From the NCBI GenBank assembly GCA_964573725.1, contig CAZNLJ010000020.1, forward strand, positions 32,472-96,471: DNA of 64,000 bases. The letters are read 5' to 3'. This document shows, in pieces, positions 46,798-54,900 of this stretch; position 1 is the first letter of the stretch; the number at the start of each line of letters is the position of its first letter. A program made the translations under genes and the position numbers. The notes under the pieces are model-generated. The model was not told where the DNA came from. It saw nothing but the letters and a program-made list of their open reading frames with translations, and made no database searches. Source of the stretch: UBA6168 sp964573725 (GTDB lineage: Bacteria; Bacteroidota; Bacteroidia; Chitinophagales; Saprospiraceae).

Positions 46798-47358
46798 TTG
46801 CCAATGTGTTTCCGTGCATAGTATGTCCCGCAATTATCCTTGGTCCGGCTTTGGGGCCCCCTCCCCTCTCCCCGGCCATTGCGACAGGAAGGAAATCCTC
46901 CTGCGCAACAGCAACGGACTAGGGGTGTAGGTTGGGGTCAAATCCATTTTGTCCAACGGGATTCCATGGGGTGGAGGCGGCCGAAAACCGCAGCCCGTCC
47001 GGTACCACCGTTGGTTTAACAGAAAGCAATGCTACTTCATTCATACTTGAAAAACAAGCTGTTAGCACCTACAAATAGGTTTAAACCGATTTAAACCGAT
47101 TTTGAAAAAAAGGAATCAGAAGATTGGTTAGCTTTAAGGTTGGACATTGCTAAGCCGCCCCCGCCGAGGGCGGAATCCGCAGGGGATTTGCCGGTTCGGC
47201 AGCCCCGCGGAATCCCATGTCCCGGCTACCCGACCCTTCCCGTCCGTCCCGCAGCCTCCCGGCCCGCTCCGCCGCCGCCGCCCCGTCCCGGTTGAACCAA
47301 ACCCGTGCGGATGCATTATTAAAGGATACACATTGGCAAAAACATTACCTGGAACATC
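46798..47358. other. Intergenic region between the unknown pair and the MscS gene
   Basis: About 560 nt between divergent genes. At 47078-47100 it holds a GGTTTAAACC palindrome overlapping two direct copies of TTAAACCGAT, then a TTTTG at 47100-47104 and a TAGCTTTA box some 24 nt later, a weak promoter for the MscS gene. No small gene, tRNA or riboswitch recognised. Confidence 0.5.
47078..47100. repeat. Palindrome and 10-bp direct repeat upstream of the MscS gene
   Basis: GGTTTAAACC (47078-47087) is a perfect palindrome; TTAAACCGAT occurs twice in tandem at 47081-47100. The 13-mer AAACCGATTTAAA inside it is the reverse complement of a 13-mer upstream of katG (30472-30484). Confidence 0.6.
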
Positions 47359-48636
47359 ATGCTGGACCTCTCACATTGGGAAGACTGGGTGGAGCGCCTG
47401 CTACATGGCGCCGGGGTGGCGGAAGCCTGGCTGCCCTACCTGCGCCTGCTTATTTTCATCGCCGTCCTGGTCGTCCTGGCCGTGACCGGCTATTTCCTGA
47501 CGAAAAGGATCCTGCTCCATTACCTGTACAAGATATTCCGAAAGTCCCCGATCCGCTGGGACGACCTGCTCGCCGAGCACCGCACCTTCGACAACCTGGC
47601 GCACATCGTGCCCGCCCTGCTGGTCCGGAGCCTGGCACCGGTCCTCTTCGCCGATTTCGCCGCCGGGATACCGCTCGTCATCAAGCTCACCGACAGCTAC
47701 CTGCTCATCGTGGGGATGACCCTCGTGCTGGCGCTGCTCAAGGTGGGCGAACTATCCTTGGGCACCCTCGACAGCTTCCGCGACAAACCCCTGAGCAGCT
47801 ATTTCCAGCTGGTGCGCATCATCCTCTACATCGTCACCCTGGTCCTCGTCCTGTCCATCCTGCTGGAAAAATCGCCGCTGTATTTCCTCAGCGCCTTCGG
47901 CGCCATGACCGCCATCCTGCTCCTGATTTTCAAGGATACCATCCTGGGACTGGTGGCCAGTGTCCAGATATCCGCCAACGACATGGTCCGCGTCGGCGAT
48001 TGGGTCGAAATGCCGAAATTCCACGCCGACGGCGACGTCATCGCCATCAACCTCCACACCGTCAAGGTGCAGAACTGGGACAAGACCATCACCTCCATCC
48101 CGACCTACCATTTCATTACGGACAGCTTCAAGAACTGGCGCGGCATGGTCCAAAGCGGCGGCCGACGGATCAAGCGGTCCTTTTACATCCATACCCACTC
48201 CATCCGGTTCCTGTCCTCCGAACGGCGTGACACCTTCAAGTCCTACCAATTGATCCGGGACTTCCTCGAAAAACGCCAACAGGAAATCACCACCTACAAC
48301 CAGGCACACGGCGTCGATACCTCCGTCCTGATCAACGGCCGCCGCATGACTAACCTCGGCGTCTTCCGGAAATATGTGGAAGCCTACCTGCGCCATCATC
48401 CCGCCATCCGCCAGGATATGACCGTCATGGTCCGCCAATTGGCCCCGGAAAGCCGCGGGATTCCCCTGGAGATCTATTGTTTCACCAACACCACCTCCTG
48501 GCTCGAGTACGAAACCATCCAGGCGGATATTTTCGACCACCTGTTCGCCGCCATCCCTTTTTTCGACCTGGATGTCTTTCAGGAAACCGGCGGCCGCGAT
48601 GTCGCCGACCTGGTCCGCGCCCTGGGCAGCCGCTGA
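47359..48636 (+). CDS. MscS-family mechanosensitive channel (YbdG-like)
   Basis: 425 residues. Four or five membrane helices (about 25-190) precede the pore helix and the MscS beta domain (about 208-262; MVRVGDWVEMPKFHADGDVIAINLHTVKVQNWDKTITSIPTY). The C-terminal alpha/beta domain follows. The insertion and the sequence NWDKTITSIPTYHF are typical of the YbdG branch, which releases solutes at low osmotic tension. Single gene with a long upstream region; it ends 31 nt from the convergent repair gene. Confidence 0.94.
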   Translation: MLDLSHWEDWVERLLHGAGVAEAWLPYLRLLIFIAVLVVLAVTGYFLTKRILLHYLYKIFRKSPIRWDDLLAEHRTFDNLAHIVPALLVRSLAPVLFADFAAGIPLVIKLTDSYLLIVGMTLVLALLKVGELSLGTLDSFRDKPLSSYFQLVRIILYIVTLVLVLSILLEKSPLYFLSAFGAMTAILLLIFKDTILGLVASVQISANDMVRVGDWVEMPKFHADGDVIAINLHTVKVQNWDKTITSIPTYHFITDSFKNWRGMVQSGGRRIKRSFYIHTHSIRFLSSERRDTFKSYQLIRDFLEKRQQEITTYNQAHGVDTSVLINGRRMTNLGVFRKYVEAYLRHHPAIRQDMTVMVRQLAPESRGIPLEIYCFTNTTSWLEYETIQADIFDHLFAAIPFFDLDVFQETGGRDVADLVRALGSR

Positions 48637-48666
48637 ATGGGCCGGAACACCTGCCACGCCGCCTGC

Positions 48667-49170
48667 CTACGGACCGTCCGCGCCGAACAACCCGCCCTGC
48701 CGGGCATATGTCGCCGGATTCTCCCAGGCCAGCAGGTCCCTTTTCATGTCCAATCCATAGAAATATCCCTGCAGGTCGCCGGATTTGGCAAGACACCGGT
48801 GACAGGGCACGACGATGGCCATCGGATTGTGCGCATTCGCCTGCCCGACCGCCCGGACAGCTCCGGGATTGCCGAGCCGACGGGCTATCTCCGAATAGTT
48901 GGTGGCGCGCCCATACGGTACCTCCCGCAGCTGCTCCCAAACGGAACGGTAAAATGCCGGCGCATCCCCGTAATCCAGAAGCAGGTCGAATTCCTGCCGC
49001 TCCCGACGGAAATATTCCGACAACTGCCGCACCGCCTTCCGAAGCGCCGCCGGCACCGGCGCACCGGTCTCCCGCGCGGATGGCACCAGCCGCACCGAAC
49101 GGAGCCCCCGCTCGCTACCCTCCAGGCTCCAACACCCGAAAGGGGATTCCAGATAGGTTCGACAAAACAT
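48667..49170 (-). CDS. ogt: Methylated-DNA--protein-cysteine methyltransferase
   Basis: 167 residues. The active site PCHR gives acceptor Cys123, preceded by the helix-turn-helix YGRATNYSEIARRLGNPGAVRAVGQANAHNP and followed by LQGYFYGLDMKRDLL, all diagnostic. It transfers the alkyl group from O6-alkylguanine in DNA to its own cysteine. The ATG at 49170 (MFCRTYLESPFG) fits the family; a longer frame overlaps the next gene. Four nt separate it from the YhhN gene upstream, so the two are probably co-transcribed. Confidence 0.95.
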   Translation of the reverse strand: MFCRTYLESPFGCWSLEGSERGLRSVRLVPSARETGAPVPAALRKAVRQLSEYFRRERQEFDLLLDYGDAPAFYRSVWEQLREVPYGRATNYSEIARRLGNPGAVRAVGQANAHNPMAIVVPCHRCLAKSGDLQGYFYGLDMKRDLLAWENPATYARQGGLFGADGP

Positions 49171-49174
49171 CTTG

Positions 49175-49873
49175 TCAGGCTTGCTCCCGCCCGCGCCGGC
49201 CGACAACCATGCCGACCGCAGCACGAACCAACAGGTATTGTGCCGCCGTGTAGGTCAGCATGATCCAGATCCCGGCACCGGGAACCGACTGCCGGAACTT
49301 GTCGACCGCAATCAGGCTGTCGGATAGGATGAACAGTACCGCCCCCGCCACCAACATCCGGTATATATCCGCCGGCACCCTTTCCCGAAGGTTCAGCGCC
49401 GTAAGCCCCATGGCCGTGATGAACAGGCTGTACACCACCACCGGCCAACGGTACCCGCCGAGCGAAGACCACCACCAGGCCGTCAGCAGGACCAGGTACA
49501 CGACCAAAGGTGCCGCCGCCCAGGGACGCCGCCGCAGCCAGCCCGGCCGACCGGCCGACCAGCCCGAAAAGGCAAGCATATAACTCCCGTGCGCCAATAG
49601 GAATCCGCCCAACCCGTACAGGAACCATGCCGGCCCCAAGGTCGGGACCATCATCAGCCACACATCCCCCAACCATGAAAACAACAAGGCCATCCGTATC
49701 CGATTCGAAAAAACCCCTCCCTCCCGACGGACCCCCACCTGGAACGCCCAGCCCAATACCGGCATCAACAACGGCTTGGTCAGCCAGACCGCCGTCCGCC
49801 ATTCCGCCGCCTCCGCCAACAACTCCAACCCCGCCAAGACCATGTAAATCCGGAATACCACCGATTCGCTCAT
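49175..49873 (-). CDS. YhhN-family membrane protein (lysoplasmalogenase-like)
   Basis: 232 residues with about eight membrane helices. YhhN hallmarks are LTKPLLMPVL near the start, ALLFSWLGDVWLM in the middle and FILSDSLIAVDKF in the C-terminal third, where the paired acidic residues sit. Some members cleave the vinyl-ether bond of lysoplasmalogens. The gene is the first of a two-gene unit with the DNA repair methyltransferase 4 nt downstream; that pairing looks accidental rather than functional. Confidence 0.9.
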   Translation of the reverse strand: MSESVVFRIYMVLAGLELLAEAAEWRTAVWLTKPLLMPVLGWAFQVGVRREGGVFSNRIRMALLFSWLGDVWLMMVPTLGPAWFLYGLGGFLLAHGSYMLAFSGWSAGRPGWLRRRPWAAAPLVVYLVLLTAWWWSSLGGYRWPVVVYSLFITAMGLTALNLRERVPADIYRMLVAGAVLFILSDSLIAVDKFRQSVPGAGIWIMLTYTAAQYLLVRAAVGMVVGRRGREQA

Positions 49874-49936
49874 TTCCGATGACTATTTTGCCGCCTGCAC
49901 CCCGCACATATGCCCATCCGCCGGTTTCCGCCGCCC

Positions 49937-50665
49937 TTACCCTCGGGCCGTTTCCCAGGCCCGGCGCACATCGCGGTAGACCGCTTCCGTCGGTCTTGTC
50001 CCCGTATTGTAGAACATACGCCGACCATCCTGCCAGATCAGCTCCAGGTAGCCGCCTTCCGCCCCTTGTACCACCAACTTGATCGTCTCCCCTTCCTCCG
50101 TCCGGAAAAAACCCTTCCGGACGGATCCCAGCGCAAATCCGTTCGACCGGTAGGATATGTCCGGCAGCCGGTCCGTCAAACGCACATCCCGGAGGTCCTG
50201 CCACCGGACGGATTCCCCGTACAAGCCCTCCACCTGCAATGATTCGGGAAGACACTGCAATGCGTCCTCCTTCATCCCCGTCACCAAAACCGACACCACG
50301 AACACCAATACCATCATCAGGAATATCTTCGTCACCGAGGCGTATTTCGCCGGTATCCCCGGCATCCCCTTGTTCGACCGCCATGCAAATACCAGGTAGG
50401 CGAGGACCGGATAAACCCCCAGGAAGATGCCGCCGGCATTCTCACCGGCCAAACGGACCAGCAGGAAGCCGAATACAAAAGTGGATATGCCGAGAAACAA
50501 GTGGAACCGGCGGAATACCGGCAGATAGGCCCGTATGTCGAACGCCTCCCGCTCTTCCGGCCGCATCGTGTTGTAGCCGGCCAACAGGTACCTGGCGTTC
50601 CGCTCCGTCACCAAAAAGCCGATTGAAACGAACAAGCCGGCCGTCAATAAAAGAACCCAAATCAT
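49937..50665 (-). CDS. DUF3784-like membrane protein with C-terminal PH-like domain
   Basis: 242 residues. Three hydrophobic segments in the first half (MIWVLLLTAGLFVSIGFLV; LFLGISTFVFGFLLV; IFLMMVLVFVVSVLV) with the DUF3784 signature LAGYNTMRPEEREAFDIRAY. The second half is a soluble beta-rich domain (VRWQDLRDVRLTDRLPDISYRSNGFALGSVRKGFFRTEEGE) like bacterial PH domains. Function unknown. It is divergent from the UbiA/type III PKS operon, with 187 nt in between. Confidence 0.82.
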   Translation of the reverse strand: MIWVLLLTAGLFVSIGFLVTERNARYLLAGYNTMRPEEREAFDIRAYLPVFRRFHLFLGISTFVFGFLLVRLAGENAGGIFLGVYPVLAYLVFAWRSNKGMPGIPAKYASVTKIFLMMVLVFVVSVLVTGMKEDALQCLPESLQVEGLYGESVRWQDLRDVRLTDRLPDISYRSNGFALGSVRKGFFRTEEGETIKLVVQGAEGGYLELIWQDGRRMFYNTGTRPTEAVYRDVRRAWETARG

Positions 50666-50746
50666 TTGCTGTTTATTTGATGGTCAAAATCTTTGCTTAC
50701 GCGTCAACGGCACCACCGGGATGCGGAAGTCCGGCAGACGACTGCC

Positions 50747-50754
50747 TACTTTCG
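50747..50754 (+). promoter_or_regulatory. Possible -7 box of the UbiA/type III PKS operon
   Basis: TACTTTCG is a common variant of the Bacteroidota -7 box and lies 99 nt before the UbiA start. No clean TTTG at -33 is visible, so strength is uncertain. Confidence 0.4.
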
Positions 50755-50852
50755 CACAACCATCCCCGCGACCGGTTGTTTCCTAAGGGAGTGTCCGGTC
50801 TTGCCCCTGCGAAAATGCCACGGCGCATCGGAACCGCTCAAACTCCTCGATT

Positions 50853-51746
50853 ATGCGCGAACAGCCTTTCCGGCGGATACTTCTTCACCTGCGTTTCCCC
50901 TTCGGTTTCTTCCTGTTGCCGGTCTCCCTGTTCGCCCTGTCCACCCTGCCGGCCGTCCGTCCGGAACAGACCCTGCTCCTGGCCGTGCTGCTCCACCTGC
51001 TGGTCTATCCGTCCAGCAACGGGTTCAACAGCCTGATGGATAAGGACGAGGGCAGCATCGGCGGCATCGAGCACCCGCCCCCGGTCCCTCTACAAATGTA
51101 TAAAGTATCCTTGTATATGGATATCGCCGCCTTGTCGTTGGCTTTCCTTTGCCTGGAAAATATCGTCACTTTCCTCCTGGCGGGGTATATCCTGGCCTCC
51201 CGGGCGTATTCCCACCGGCGGATCCGGCTGAAGCGGCGGCCGGTCGTCGGTTTCCTGACGGTGACCTTGTTCCAGGGACCGGCGGTCTACGCCATGGTGG
51301 TCTGCACCAATTCATCCTGGGCGGCGGCGGACGGCTGGCTCCCCGGATTGGCGACCAGCTTTCTCCTGGTCGGTGCGGGATATCCCCTGACCCAGGTCTA
51401 CCAGCACGAACAGGATGCCCGCGACGGGGTCATGACCCTGAGCCGGCTGCTGGGTATCCGGGGCACCTTCCTCTTTTCCGGCCTGCTATTCGCCGGACTC
51501 GGCCTCGCGCTGGGCTGGTACGCCTGGCAGCGGTCGGCCCAGCCGCCGGTGGCAACGGCGGCCATGCTGCTGACCTTGACGCCGGTATTGCTGTATTTCC
51601 TGCATTGGGCCGCCGCCGCCCGGCAACGGCCGGACCATGCCGACTTCCGGCGGACCATGCGGATGAACCTGCTCGGCAGCACGGCCCTGAATTTGCTGTT
51701 CCTCGTCTGGTCCCTTATCAACCACCTCCCGACCTATGTCCGTTAA
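50853..51746 (+). CDS. UbiA-family prenyltransferase
   Basis: 297 residues, about eight membrane helices. The first metal/diphosphate motif is NGFNSLMDKDEG (56-67), a variant of the family's NDxxDxxxD. The second aspartate motif is in VYQHEQDARDGVMTLS, with the downstream Leu-Gly seen in UbiA proteins. Such enzymes attach an isoprenoid chain to an aromatic ring at the inner membrane. The gene opens an operon: its stop lies 11 nt inside the type III PKS gene. The linked pathway makes an aromatic lipid the likely acceptor; an alternative is a role in quinone or chlorin-type metabolism, for which no other genes are present here. Confidence 0.9.
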   Translation: MREQPFRRILLHLRFPFGFFLLPVSLFALSTLPAVRPEQTLLLAVLLHLLVYPSSNGFNSLMDKDEGSIGGIEHPPPVPLQMYKVSLYMDIAALSLAFLCLENIVTFLLAGYILASRAYSHRRIRLKRRPVVGFLTVTLFQGPAVYAMVVCTNSSWAAADGWLPGLATSFLLVGAGYPLTQVYQHEQDARDGVMTLSRLLGIRGTFLFSGLLFAGLGLALGWYAWQRSAQPPVATAAMLLTLTPVLLYFLHWAAAARQRPDHADFRRTMRMNLLGSTALNLLFLVWSLINHLPTYVR

Positions 51747-52905
51747 GCTGAGTGCCATCGCCACCCGACCCGGCTCGTTCCGGGTTTCCCATGCCGAGAT
51801 GACCGGCTTCCTCCGGGCACAACTGGACGACCCCGTGTCCGCCCGGAAATACGCCCTGTTGGCACGGGAAGGCAGCGTGTCGGAAAAACGTTCCGTCCTG
51901 CCTGACTTCGGCATGACCGAGCGGGAGGATGCCCGCTTGTATGTGCCGGGGAAACCGTTTCCGGATACGGCCCGCCGCATGGAAGTATACCGCGACGAAG
52001 CGGTGCCCCTGGCCATCGAGGTCGCCCGGGAGAGCCTGGAACGGTCGGACTGGCGGCCCGATATGGTCACCCACCTCATCACCGTCAGCTGTACGGGACT
52101 GACGGCACCGGGCCTGGAATGCCTGTTGCCGGAATCGCTCGGCCTGCCTCGGGAAATCGCCCGCCATACCGTCAATTTCATGGGCTGCTATGCGGCTTTC
52201 CACGGGCTCCGGCTCGCCCACCTCATATGCAGCCAGCACCCGGAGGCACGCGTATTGATGGTTTGTGTGGAACTTTGCTCCCTCCATTTCCAACGGAAAC
52301 CCGACCACGACAACCTCCGCAGCATGTACCTGTTCAACGACGGGGCGGCCGCCTGTACCGTCTCCCGGACCCCCATGCCGGGCACAAAGGTGCTGGCCCT
52401 TCACGGCTTCGCTTCCGCCTTGCTGCCGGAGGGCGGCGGCGACATGGCGTGGAACGTGGCCGCCCACGGGTTCGAGATGGTCCTCAGCAAACGGGTGCCC
52501 GCCCTGCTCGAACCGAACATCGCAGACACCCTGGACCGCCTGCTGTCCGACCATTTCCTGAAAAGGGAGGATATACGACATTATGCCATCCATCCCGGCG
52601 GGCGGGATATCCTGCACAGTTTCCGGTCCGCCGTCGGTTTGCCTGCCGACAGCCTTTCCATTCCCTTCCAGGTCCTTCACGATTACGGCAACATGAGCTC
52701 GCCGACCATCCTCTTCGTCCTGGCCGCCCTGCTGGAACACCAGCCGCCCCCGCAAGGCCCCGAACTGGTCTACGCCGCCGCCTTCGGCCCCGGCCTGACC
52801 ATCGAAAGCGCCCTGCTGTGGCTCGAGACCAACCACCCCGCCGAACCTGCATCCAAAAAATATCCGGCCACCGGTCCTTTCCCGCCGCCGACTCACGTCC
52901 GCTAA
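51736..52905 (+). CDS. Type III polyketide synthase (alkylresorcinol/alkylpyrone type)
   Basis: 389 residues, the normal chalcone/stilbene-synthase size. The catalytic triad is complete: Cys151 (VNFMGCYAAFHGL), His286 (YAIHPGGRDIL) and Asn319 (HDYGNMSSPTILFVL). It condenses malonyl-CoA units onto a starter, in bacteria commonly a long fatty acyl-CoA, giving alkylresorcinols or alkylpyrones. The start overlaps the UbiA gene by 11 nt, and a methyltransferase starts 12 nt after the stop, so all are translated together. The arrangement PKS-methyltransferase-flavoprotein recalls the srsA-srsB-srsC phenolic lipid operon of Streptomyces. Starter and ring pattern cannot be read from sequence. Confidence 0.95.
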   Translation: MSVKLSAIATRPGSFRVSHAEMTGFLRAQLDDPVSARKYALLAREGSVSEKRSVLPDFGMTEREDARLYVPGKPFPDTARRMEVYRDEAVPLAIEVARESLERSDWRPDMVTHLITVSCTGLTAPGLECLLPESLGLPREIARHTVNFMGCYAAFHGLRLAHLICSQHPEARVLMVCVELCSLHFQRKPDHDNLRSMYLFNDGAAACTVSRTPMPGTKVLALHGFASALLPEGGGDMAWNVAAHGFEMVLSKRVPALLEPNIADTLDRLLSDHFLKREDIRHYAIHPGGRDILHSFRSAVGLPADSLSIPFQVLHDYGNMSSPTILFVLAALLEHQPPPQGPELVYAAAFGPGLTIESALLWLETNHPAEPASKKYPATGPFPPPTHVR

Positions 52906-52916
52906 CTGCCGCCGCC

Positions 52917-53633
52917 ATGGTTTTTCCGGATTTCTCCCGCCGCAGCACCCTGCCCGAATTGATGGACCAACCCATCACCGACCGGGAGGTCTTTTTCCGT
53001 AACCTCCGGGAACTGGAAGCCATCAACCGGCTCACCGGAGGCCCCCGCCTCGGCTTCCAGGCCATCCGCCGCCTGCTGCAGCCCGTCCGCCGCGAAGTCC
53101 ATATCGTCGACGTCGGTTTCGGTGCCGGTGACATGCTGGCCTTCCTCCTGCAACATGCCCACCGGCTGCCCTGCCCCGTCCGGCTCACCGGAGTCGATGT
53201 CCTGCCGGAAACATTGGATTATGTCACGACCTATCATCCGACTTTGCCGGACCGGGTATCCCTGCAGGTCTGCGACTACCGCGAGTGGTTCGACCGGGGC
53301 GGCACGGCCGATATCATCCATGCCGGCCTCTTTTGCCACCACCTCGACGACGATTCCCTCGTCGCCTTCTTCCGCCGTTGCCGGCAGGCCCGCATCGGCA
53401 CCGTCGTCAACGACCTGGTCCGGGCACCCCTCCCCTATTTCTTTATCCGGGCCGCTACCGCCTGTTTCGCCGGTTCGCCCTTCACCCGGCACGACGCCCC
53501 CCTTTCCGTCCTCCGCGCCTTCCGCCGGCACGAACTGGTGTCCCTGCTGCATGCCGCCGGTATCGACCGGTACTCCCTGCAGTGGAAATGGGCCTACCGG
53601 TATTTGCTGACCCTCCATCCTTCCAAGGTATGA
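52917..53633 (+). CDS. SAM-dependent methyltransferase of the phenolic-lipid operon
   Basis: 238 residues, class I fold. Motif I is VHIVDVGFGAGDMLAFL (61-77), motif II the acidic GVDVLPET, and the later HAGLFCHHLDDDSLVAFFRRC is motif IV-like. It probably O-methylates (or C-methylates) the polyketide ring, as SrsB does in the Streptomyces pathway; this is inferred from position. The ATG at 52917 lies 12 nt after the PKS stop; the same frame is open for 800 nt upstream, but only as an overlap with the PKS gene. The stop overlaps the next ATG (ATGA). Confidence 0.87.
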   Translation: MVFPDFSRRSTLPELMDQPITDREVFFRNLRELEAINRLTGGPRLGFQAIRRLLQPVRREVHIVDVGFGAGDMLAFLLQHAHRLPCPVRLTGVDVLPETLDYVTTYHPTLPDRVSLQVCDYREWFDRGGTADIIHAGLFCHHLDDDSLVAFFRRCRQARIGTVVNDLVRAPLPYFFIRAATACFAGSPFTRHDAPLSVLRAFRRHELVSLLHAAGIDRYSLQWKWAYRYLLTLHPSKV

Positions 53634-54772
53634 GCGCCTCCACATCCCCCTCCCCGGACCACGAGCCCGCCGTCACCATCGTCGGCGGCGGCCTCGCCGG
53701 GCTCTCCCTCGCCATCCTGCTCGGTCGCGAAGGGGTTCCCACCACCGTCCTGGAACAGGCGGATTACCCCCGCCATAAGGTCTGCGGCGAATATGTGAGC
53801 CGCGAAAGCCTGCCCTTCCTGGAACGGCTCGGCATTCCCCTGGCCGACCATGCCCTGCCACAGATAGACCGCTTTACCCTGACCACCCCCTATGGCTGGC
53901 GTTCCTCCTGCCGACTCCGGCCCGGTGGCTTCGGCATCAGCAGGTTCCTCCTCGACGACCTGCTCGCCCGGCAAGCCCGCGCCTGCGGCGTCCGCCTCCT
54001 GACCGATACCCGCGTCCGGCATATCCGCCAGGATACCGACGCAGGCCCGTTCCTGCTCCAAACCGCCCGCGGGGATGTGCTGACCAGCCGCCTCGTCGTC
54101 GGTGCCTTCGGCCGACTGTCCGGCCTGACCGGCCCCACCCGGCCCGATGCCGCCAAATTCTTCGGGGTGAAATACCATATCCTCGACGGCCCCGCCGCCG
54201 ATCAGATCGAAATCCACCACTTCCCCGGCGGATACTGCGGCATCTCCCGCGTCGAGGCGGACCGGTACTGCCTCTGCTACCTCGCCGCCGCCGACCGACT
54301 CCGCCCTTTCCGCGGCGATATCGCCGCCTTCGAAGCCTCCGTCCTCACCGCCAATCCCTTCCTCCGCCGATGGCTCGATGCTCCCCGGGCCATGGACGGT
54401 GTCCGGACCGCCCAGCTCCGCTTCGGTGTCCCAAACCCTGCCCTTACCCCCTATCCCGTCCTCGGCGATGCCGCCGGATTCATCCCCCCGCTCACCGGCA
54501 ACGGCATGAGCCTGGCCTTCCGCTCCGCCCACGCCTTGTTCCCCGCCCTGATGAAAGCCCTCGAACATCCCGCATCCCCCCGCCTGGCCCTGTCGACGAA
54601 CCACGCCTATATCCGACACTACCTGGACCGCCGCATCCGGCGCGGCATCTTCCTCCAGCAGCTCCTGCTCCTGTCCCACCCACCCGTCAACCGGCTGCTC
54701 TCCTATGCACTGACCCACCTCCCCATCCTCCCCCTGCTGGCCAGACAGGCCGTCGGCGCTTCCTTCCGCTGA
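53630..54772 (+). CDS. FAD-dependent oxidoreductase (geranylgeranyl-reductase-like)
   Basis: 380 residues. The dinucleotide motif GGGLAGLSLA (19-28) is followed by the acidic end of beta-2 (Glu42) and HKVCGEYVSRES (49-60), typical of the geranylgeranyl reductase/FixC group. The second FAD motif is LGDAAGFIPPLTGNGMSLA. In srs-type pathways the equivalent protein hydroxylates the resorcinol so that it oxidises to a quinone; alternatively it could reduce a prenyl chain, which would fit the UbiA gene. It overlaps the methyltransferase by 4 nt. The C-terminal 60 residues are hydrophobic (LLLLSHPPVNRLL ... LPILPLLARQ), suggesting membrane association. Confidence 0.9.
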   Translation: MSASTSPSPDHEPAVTIVGGGLAGLSLAILLGREGVPTTVLEQADYPRHKVCGEYVSRESLPFLERLGIPLADHALPQIDRFTLTTPYGWRSSCRLRPGGFGISRFLLDDLLARQARACGVRLLTDTRVRHIRQDTDAGPFLLQTARGDVLTSRLVVGAFGRLSGLTGPTRPDAAKFFGVKYHILDGPAADQIEIHHFPGGYCGISRVEADRYCLCYLAAADRLRPFRGDIAAFEASVLTANPFLRRWLDAPRAMDGVRTAQLRFGVPNPALTPYPVLGDAAGFIPPLTGNGMSLAFRSAHALFPALMKALEHPASPRLALSTNHAYIRHYLDRRIRRGIFLQQLLLLSHPPVNRLLSYALTHLPILPLLARQAVGASFR

Positions 54773-54813
54773 TCCGGCTGGCGGAAAACCAGGATCCCTT
54801 CCGCTTTTCAGCT

Positions 54814-54821
54814 TATCTTTG
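54814..54821 (+). promoter_or_regulatory. -7 box of the extradiol dioxygenase gene
   Basis: TATCTTTG is an exact match to TAnnTTTG, and the context TTATCTTTGCAG is very typical of Bacteroidota. It lies 80 nt before the ATG at 54901, so this gene can be expressed apart from the PKS operon. No obvious TTTG at -33. Confidence 0.55.
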
Positions 54822-54900
54822 CAGTCGGCCCGATACCCGGCAAGACGACCGGCCCCGACCGGTCGTCCTCCTCGGTTACCGCCGGTCCCAACCCTTTCGT

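Noticed and set aside
46834..47358. tRNA or riboswitch before the MscS gene (GGTCAAATCC resembles a T-loop)
   Set aside because: No acceptor, D or anticodon stem can be paired around it.
52119..52916. Upstream extension of the methyltransferase frame through the type III PKS gene
   Set aside because: The upstream translation is Pro/Arg-rich and lies over an intact PKS; the ATG at 52917 gives the family start.
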